A DNA stretch of 64,000 nucleotides from Desulfosediminicola ganghwensis (GTDB lineage Bacteria > Desulfobacterota > Desulfobulbia > Desulfobulbales > Desulfocapsaceae). This document shows, in pieces, positions 60,115 through 64,000 of the stretch. The first letter of the stretch is position 1. Every line of letters starts with the position of its first letter. The stretch is taken from positions 1,821,001 through 1,885,000 of the forward strand of contig NZ_CP050699.1 in the NCBI RefSeq assembly GCF_005116675.2. The letters are read 5' to 3'. A program made the translations under genes and the position numbers. The notes under the pieces are model-generated. The model made no database searches. It had not been told where the DNA came from and was given only the letters and a program-made list of their open reading frames with translations.

Positions 60115-60930
60115 CTATGCACCCACCGGACAGGAGAATTCGCATTCTCTGCAAAATCTTGCCATTTTACCAGGTTCTTCCTGTCCTTCAATCTCAATCG
60201 GTTCGAAATTTTCACAGGCTTCGTCCTGGACAACACTACACACCGGTCTGCTGTAGACTCCCGTACGGCCCGGTAGCTCGCTGAAGCCATATTCCTCGGG
60301 GCTGTAGAGTTGCTGGTCAAAGGCGCCCACAGGGCAGGCGGTGCGGCATGGAGCATCGCAGTCCGAACATGGATCGAATTCAGCAGATCCGGTGGAGGGC
60401 AACTCCCGGTCAATGATTATCGCCCGCAGTCGCTGACGGGGGCCGAACTCCGGGGTGACGAGGAGGTTATTCTTGCCGATGCAACCAAGGCCGCTGAGTA
60501 CCGCGGCATCTTTCATGTATATACCGCCGAGCTCGATGTGATACGGCACGGGGAAACATTTGACGTTCTGACTTTCCAGCCACAGCCTGAGTTCCTTCGT
60601 TATGGACATCAGCATTTTGTTGCCCGGGGTGTTGCCCGCCTTTGATTTTCCGCCGAGAATCCACCAGTCAAGCTCGGGCTTATCCTCCGGGTGGGAAAGG
60701 GCGATCAAGACCACTGATTTTCCACCTTCGGGCCAGTCCACCTGACCTTTTTCTCGCCCTTCTACATGTTTTGCCGCCACATTGTCAAAGTCGGGCATCT
60801 TGTCACTGATGAGATGGGAGGGAGAAGTTTGCAGTTCTCCGACGCTGGCAATGCCTGCCAGATCAGCTCCCAGTTCTTTTGCCTTGGCAATGATGATTTC
60901 TGCTATAGCAGAGGGGGTATAATCAGACAT
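60115..60930 (-). CDS. QueG-like iron-sulfur protein
   Basis: A 271-residue protein related to epoxyqueuosine reductase QueG and to corrinoid-activating reductases. N-terminal part: IIIAKAKELGADLAGIASVG. C-terminal cluster sites: CSDCDAPCRTACPVGAF and CRECEFSCPVGA, two [4Fe-4S] motifs. QueG normally also has a conserved region for cobalamin binding, which I cannot confirm. The start at 60930 has AAGG upstream; the ATG at 60969 overlaps the stop of the CoA-transferase gene (TAATG) and may be the coupled start. Lying directly after a CoA-transferase suggests a role in acyl-CoA metabolism rather than tRNA modification. Confidence 0.75.
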   Translation of the reverse strand: MSDYTPSAIAEIIIAKAKELGADLAGIASVGELQTSPSHLISDKMPDFDNVAAKHVEGREKGQVDWPEGGKSVVLIALSHPEDKPELDWWILGGKSKAGNTPGNKMLMSITKELRLWLESQNVKCFPVPYHIELGGIYMKDAAVLSGLGCIGKNNLLVTPEFGPRQRLRAIIIDRELPSTGSAEFDPCSDCDAPCRTACPVGAFDQQLYSPEEYGFSELPGRTGVYSRPVCSVVQDEACENFEPIEIEGQEEPGKMARFCRECEFSCPVGA

Positions 60931-60968
60931 CTTGTCGCCTTGAAATAGAGTAGTGCTATCACAATCCA

Positions 60969-62582
60969 TTACTGGTCCGTCTCCTCGGTGGTATCCTGTT
61001 TCAGCCCCATGGGAGGGGACTGAAAAATTCTGCTGTCCATAAGTCTGAGTTGTTCATCGACTATTGGTTTAAACTCCATCTGATCGATGATATCACGCTG
61101 TAAGTCAACGCCTGGGGCGATTTCAGTTAATACCAGTCCCTCTTTGGCCAGGCGGAAAACACATCGTTCGGTGATAAAGAGCACCTGCTGATTGTTTTCG
61201 ATGGCATATCGACCACTGAAAGTGACCTGCTCTACCTGGTCAACAAACTTCTGCACCTTTCCCTCTTGCACGATGGAAATTTTGCCATCTTCCACTTCGA
61301 CCTTAAGGCCGCCTGCGGTAAAGGTGCCGGCAAATACTACTTTTTGCGTATTCTGCGAGATGTCAATAAAACCACCAGGGCCAACAAGTTTGGGCCCGAA
61401 TTTGCTGACGTTGAGGTTGCCGTGCTTGTCTGCCTGAGCAAGGCCCAGAAAAGTGGCATCAAGGCCACCACCCTGGTAAAAATCGAACTGCGGGGGCTGA
61501 TCGATTATAGCCTGCGGATTGTAACTCGCTCCGAAACTGAGACCGCTTGCCGGCATACCTCCAATAATCCCAGGTTCAGCTGTCAGGGTGAGTTCTTCCA
61601 GGATGCCTTCTTCGTTGGCAATGTTGGCTATCCCTTCAGGTACCCCGATCCCGAGATTAATGAAATCGCCCGGGGTTAGCTCGAAGGCGGCTCGGCGGGC
61701 GACGATTTTCCTGGCACTCATTTTCAGGCGTGGTACCAGCGCCATCGGGATCCTGGCTTCACCGCTGAAGGAAGGATTGTAGCCTTGGTCATAGGTCTGG
61801 AGGTGGTTGGACATGTCCTTGGCAACCACCACCGCATCAACCATTACCCCTGGAATTTTAACATTTTTGGGATTGAGGCTGCCCCGCTGAACTATTCGTT
61901 CGACCTGGACGATGACCAGACCACCGGAATTCTTGGCGGCCATGGCCTGGGCCTGGGTGTCGAGGGTCAGGGCCTCACGTTCCATCGAGATATTACCGTC
62001 CTCGTCGGCAGTAGTACCACGTAAAATTGCAATATCTATAGGGAAAGTTTTGTAAGCGAGGTACTCCTCGTCATCAAACCTGATCACCTCGACAAGGGAT
62101 TCGTCACAGAGGTGATTGACCTTGCCTCCCTCCAGCCGCGGATCGACAAAGGTGTGCAGACCAACTTTGGTAATCGTTCGTGGCTTGTTGGCTGCGATAT
62201 CCCTGAAAAGGTGGGACATAACGCCTTGTGGCAGACTGTATGCAGGAATCTTTTTCTCATTAACGAACCGGGTTAGATTGGGGGAGGCTCCGAAGTGGGA
62301 TGCAACGATCTTGCCGATCAACCCCTCCACCCCCAGTACGCCCAGGCCTCTGGTATTGAAATCCCCTATGCCGGCGCCATACACCATGGTCAAATTGTTA
62401 GGCTTGCCAGTCTGGAGGTAGATGTCCCGCAGGTGTACTGCAATATCTTCGGCGAAGCATGAGCCGCAGAAGCCGCTGGCGGTAACCGTGGCCCCGTTCG
62501 GGATGAGGCTGATCGCCTCCTCGGCGGTCATGATTTTGGAGACCCTATCGGCAGGGGGTTTTCCTGATTCTGTTTTAGACAT
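60969..62582 (-). CDS. Acyl-CoA/ketoacid CoA-transferase (fused alpha and beta)
   Basis: A 537-residue enzyme of the YdiF/acetate CoA-transferase type, with the alpha half at the N-terminus and beta half at the C-terminus. The catalytic Glu lies in LTAEPGIIGG (beta half); other blocks are IMTAEEAISLIPNGATV, LGIGVPEGIAN and GGLDATFLGLAQAD. It moves CoA between carboxylates such as acetate and a 3-keto- or short-chain acyl-CoA. The start is ATG 62582 with AGGTAAG upstream. It is in an operon with thiolase, a short-chain reductase and a QueG-like protein. Confidence 0.92.
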   Translation of the reverse strand: MSKTESGKPPADRVSKIMTAEEAISLIPNGATVTASGFCGSCFAEDIAVHLRDIYLQTGKPNNLTMVYGAGIGDFNTRGLGVLGVEGLIGKIVASHFGASPNLTRFVNEKKIPAYSLPQGVMSHLFRDIAANKPRTITKVGLHTFVDPRLEGGKVNHLCDESLVEVIRFDDEEYLAYKTFPIDIAILRGTTADEDGNISMEREALTLDTQAQAMAAKNSGGLVIVQVERIVQRGSLNPKNVKIPGVMVDAVVVAKDMSNHLQTYDQGYNPSFSGEARIPMALVPRLKMSARKIVARRAAFELTPGDFINLGIGVPEGIANIANEEGILEELTLTAEPGIIGGMPASGLSFGASYNPQAIIDQPPQFDFYQGGGLDATFLGLAQADKHGNLNVSKFGPKLVGPGGFIDISQNTQKVVFAGTFTAGGLKVEVEDGKISIVQEGKVQKFVDQVEQVTFSGRYAIENNQQVLFITERCVFRLAKEGLVLTEIAPGVDLQRDIIDQMEFKPIVDEQLRLMDSRIFQSPPMGLKQDTTEETDQ

Positions 62583-62628
62583 AAACACTTACCTGTAACG
62601 TTACATGAAAACAGCTAACGGCTTCGGG

Positions 62629-63369
62629 TTACATATACATGCCGCCATTGGAGGCGACAACCTGGCCTGTTATATACGATGAAAGATCCGAAGCCAGGAA
62701 GAGGACCGCATGGGCGATATCTTCAGGTGAGCCGGCACGACCAAGCGGAATCTGTCTTTTCAGGTGGTCCTTGACTTTGTCCGGGACGGTCTCGGTCATA
62801 GGGGTCTCGATAAAACCTGGGGCTACCGCGTTAACATTGATGTTGTAGCGCGCCAGCTCTTTTGCCAGGGTCTTGGTGATGGAGATGACGCCACCCTTGC
62901 TGGCTGCGTAGTTCACCTGGCCTATATTGCCCATTTGCCCGGAAGCAGATGATATATTGATTATTTTGCCGTATCCCGTTTCAGACATCAGTGCTGCAGC
63001 GGAGCGGCAGCAGTTGAAGACGCCCTTCAGGTTAACGTCCATCACCAAGTCCCACTCCTGGTCCGTCATCTTCAGCAGGAAATTGTCCCGGGTGACCCCG
63101 GCATTATTGACGACAATGTCGACCTTGCCGAATTTCTCCTTCGCCAGCTCAAACATCTCCTGTACTTCTGTTCGGGAAGCAACGTTGGCACAGCACAGCA
63201 CTGCGGACCTGCCAAGATTCTCTATCTCTTCCACAGTGGCTTTGGCGTGCTCCTGGGACACATCATTGACCACGATATCAGCCCCTCGCGCTGCAAGCTG
63301 AAGGGCGATTGTTTTTCCAATTCCGCTGCCCGAGCCGGTGACTAAGGCTGTTTTGCCGGTAAAATCCAT
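62629..63369 (-). CDS. 3-oxoacyl-ACP / acetoacetyl-CoA reductase (FabG/PhaB-type SDR)
   Basis: Short-chain dehydrogenase/reductase of 246 residues. The NAD(P)H motif is TGSGSGIG (11-18); NNAG and the catalytic Tyr-x3-Lys (NYAASKGG) with upstream Ser (ISSAS) are present; the C-terminal SSYITGQVVASNGGMYM is the FabG pattern. The ATG at 63369 with AGGTGA upstream is the standard start. In an operon with a thiolase it is more likely a 3-hydroxyacyl-CoA dehydrogenase/acetoacetyl-CoA reductase than the fatty acid synthesis FabG. Cofactor preference is not decided. Confidence 0.9.
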   Translation of the reverse strand: MDFTGKTALVTGSGSGIGKTIALQLAARGADIVVNDVSQEHAKATVEEIENLGRSAVLCCANVASRTEVQEMFELAKEKFGKVDIVVNNAGVTRDNFLLKMTDQEWDLVMDVNLKGVFNCCRSAAALMSETGYGKIINISSASGQMGNIGQVNYAASKGGVISITKTLAKELARYNINVNAVAPGFIETPMTETVPDKVKDHLKRQIPLGRAGSPEDIAHAVLFLASDLSSYITGQVVASNGGMYM

Positions 63370-63397
63370 ATGTTCACCTACATCTTTTTGATATTGA

Positions 63398-64000
63398 TTA
63401 CAGTACTTCGATGGCACAGGCCATGGACACGCCGCCACCGCCGCAGAGGGTGGCCAAACCGAGCGTCTTGTTCTGCTTTTTCAACGCGTGCAAAAGGGAA
63501 ACCATGATACGGGCGCCGGTTGCGCCCACCGGATGCCCCAGGCCAATTCCTGAGCCGTTGACATTGGTCTTCTCCCCATCAAGGCCGAGCTCTTTCTCGC
63601 AGGCTATATATTGGCCGGCAAACGCTTCATTGACCTCGACCAGATCAAAATCATCAATCTGCAAGCCAGATGATTTTAAAAGTTTTTCGACAGCAGGCAC
63701 CGGGGAGAGGCCCATGATGGAGGGGTGGCATCCACCTGTGCCGGTGGCTCTGATCTTGGCCAGCGGCTTGAGCTGGAGTTCTCTGGCTTTTCTGCCGGAC
63801 ATAATGACAAGGGCCGCGGCGCCGTCATTGAGCCCGCTCGAGTTCCCGGCTGTTACTTTGCCGGTTTTCGGCACAAAGACCGGGGGCAGTTTTTCAAGCT
63901 GGTCTATTGTTAACCCAGGGCGGAAATGCTCGTCGGTAGCAAAGATTATGGGGGGCTTTTTTCTTTGGGGAATTTCCATCGGCACGATCTCGTCCTTGAA
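63398..64000 (-). CDS. Thiolase (acetyl-CoA acetyltransferase), 3' part, gene runs off the right edge
   Basis: C-terminal 200 residues of a thiolase. Catalytic His is in GIGLGHPVGATGARI and catalytic Cys in CGGGG near the end (ATLCGGGGVSMACAIE). The frame continues to base 64000, so the N-terminus with the nucleophilic Cys lies outside. The VTAGNSSGLNDGAAALVIMS and VEVNEAFAGQY blocks are family standard. First gene of the operon with the FabG-type reductase, CoA-transferase and QueG-like genes: thiolase, reductase and CoA-transferase together fit butyrate-type or polyester-type short-chain acyl-CoA conversion. Confidence 0.94.
   Translation of the reverse strand, partial: FKDEIVPMEIPQRKKPPIIFATDEHFRPGLTIDQLEKLPPVFVPKTGKVTAGNSSGLNDGAAALVIMSGRKARELQLKPLAKIRATGTGGCHPSIMGLSPVPAVEKLLKSSGLQIDDFDLVEVNEAFAGQYIACEKELGLDGEKTNVNGSGIGLGHPVGATGARIMVSLLHALKKQNKTLGLATLCGGGGVSMACAIEVL

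Noticed and set aside
1-64000. CRISPR array, tRNA, rRNA or prophage
   Set aside because: No regularly spaced repeats, no tRNA-like cloverleaf and no phage structural genes were seen on either strand; a tRNA search could still find something missed by eye.

Overview
The window looks like chromosome of an anaerobic Gram-negative bacterium, most probably a sulfate reducer or relative of the Desulfobulbales (Desulfobacterota). This placement is inference from gene content: an [FeFe] hydrogenase, a pentahaem nitrite reductase NrfA, a DmsAB-type molybdoenzyme with several Fe-S partners, radical SAM enzymes, outer-membrane barrels, a lipase with its foldase, and acyl-CoA metabolism. No rRNA, tRNA, CRISPR array, prophage or complete insertion sequence was seen.

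Layout. 0-4.5 kb: the 3' part of an [FeFe] hydrogenase, then a phnD-phnC-phnE-like ABC importer (binding protein of the putative selenate type, permease duplicated and fused). 4.5-5.8 kb: decayed DNA with a truncated copy of an acetyltransferase that is intact at 8.8 kb. 5.8-20.7 kb: small independent units: dihaem peroxidase, Lrp regulator divergent from a LysE exporter, GNAT enzyme, uracil-DNA glycosylase, a coupled YbjQ/M48 peptidase/transglutaminase operon, two uncharacterised soluble proteins, a PEP-CTERM relic, a HhH-GPD DNA glycosylase, hydrolase, AraC regulator and guanine deaminase. 21.9-28.6 kb: a molybdoenzyme operon (DmsA-like, DmsB-like, radical SAM protein, TorD-like chaperone, polyferredoxin). 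29.2-30.6 kb: nrfA without nrfH.

30.7-43.2 kb is the most striking region. Two gamma-glutamyltransferases without signal peptides are transcribed divergently from a 597-bp spacer. One is followed by a sigma-54 activator gene, the other by a complete five-gene peptide ABC importer and a lysine-2,3-aminomutase-like radical SAM enzyme. The spacer holds a near-consensus -24/-12 promoter on the plus strand, a weaker one on the minus strand, and several GGGAAC-N5-GTTCYC palindromes that fit activator sites. I read this as a self-regulated system that imports gamma-glutamyl (or similar) peptides, opens them in the cytoplasm and converts a released amino acid to a beta-amino acid. The aminomutase lacks the residues that define both lysine and glutamate substrates, so its substrate is open.

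43.4-64 kb: methyltransferases (one with a frameshifted relic 6 kb away), a barrel protein paralogous to the one at 21 kb, a TbpB-like lipoprotein, a lipase and foldase, an acyl-CoA ligase, a MerR/acyltransferase unit divergent from a MATE pump, an exported phosphatidylserine-decarboxylase-like protein, a DMT transporter, and a thiolase/reductase/CoA-transferase/QueG-like operon that leaves the window.

A dispersed element of about 165 bp with terminal inverted repeats (MITE-like) occurs at 19.2, 25.4 and 49.2 kb, with a decayed copy at 45.3 kb. Three copies start within 3 bp of a stop codon, and two overlap it.
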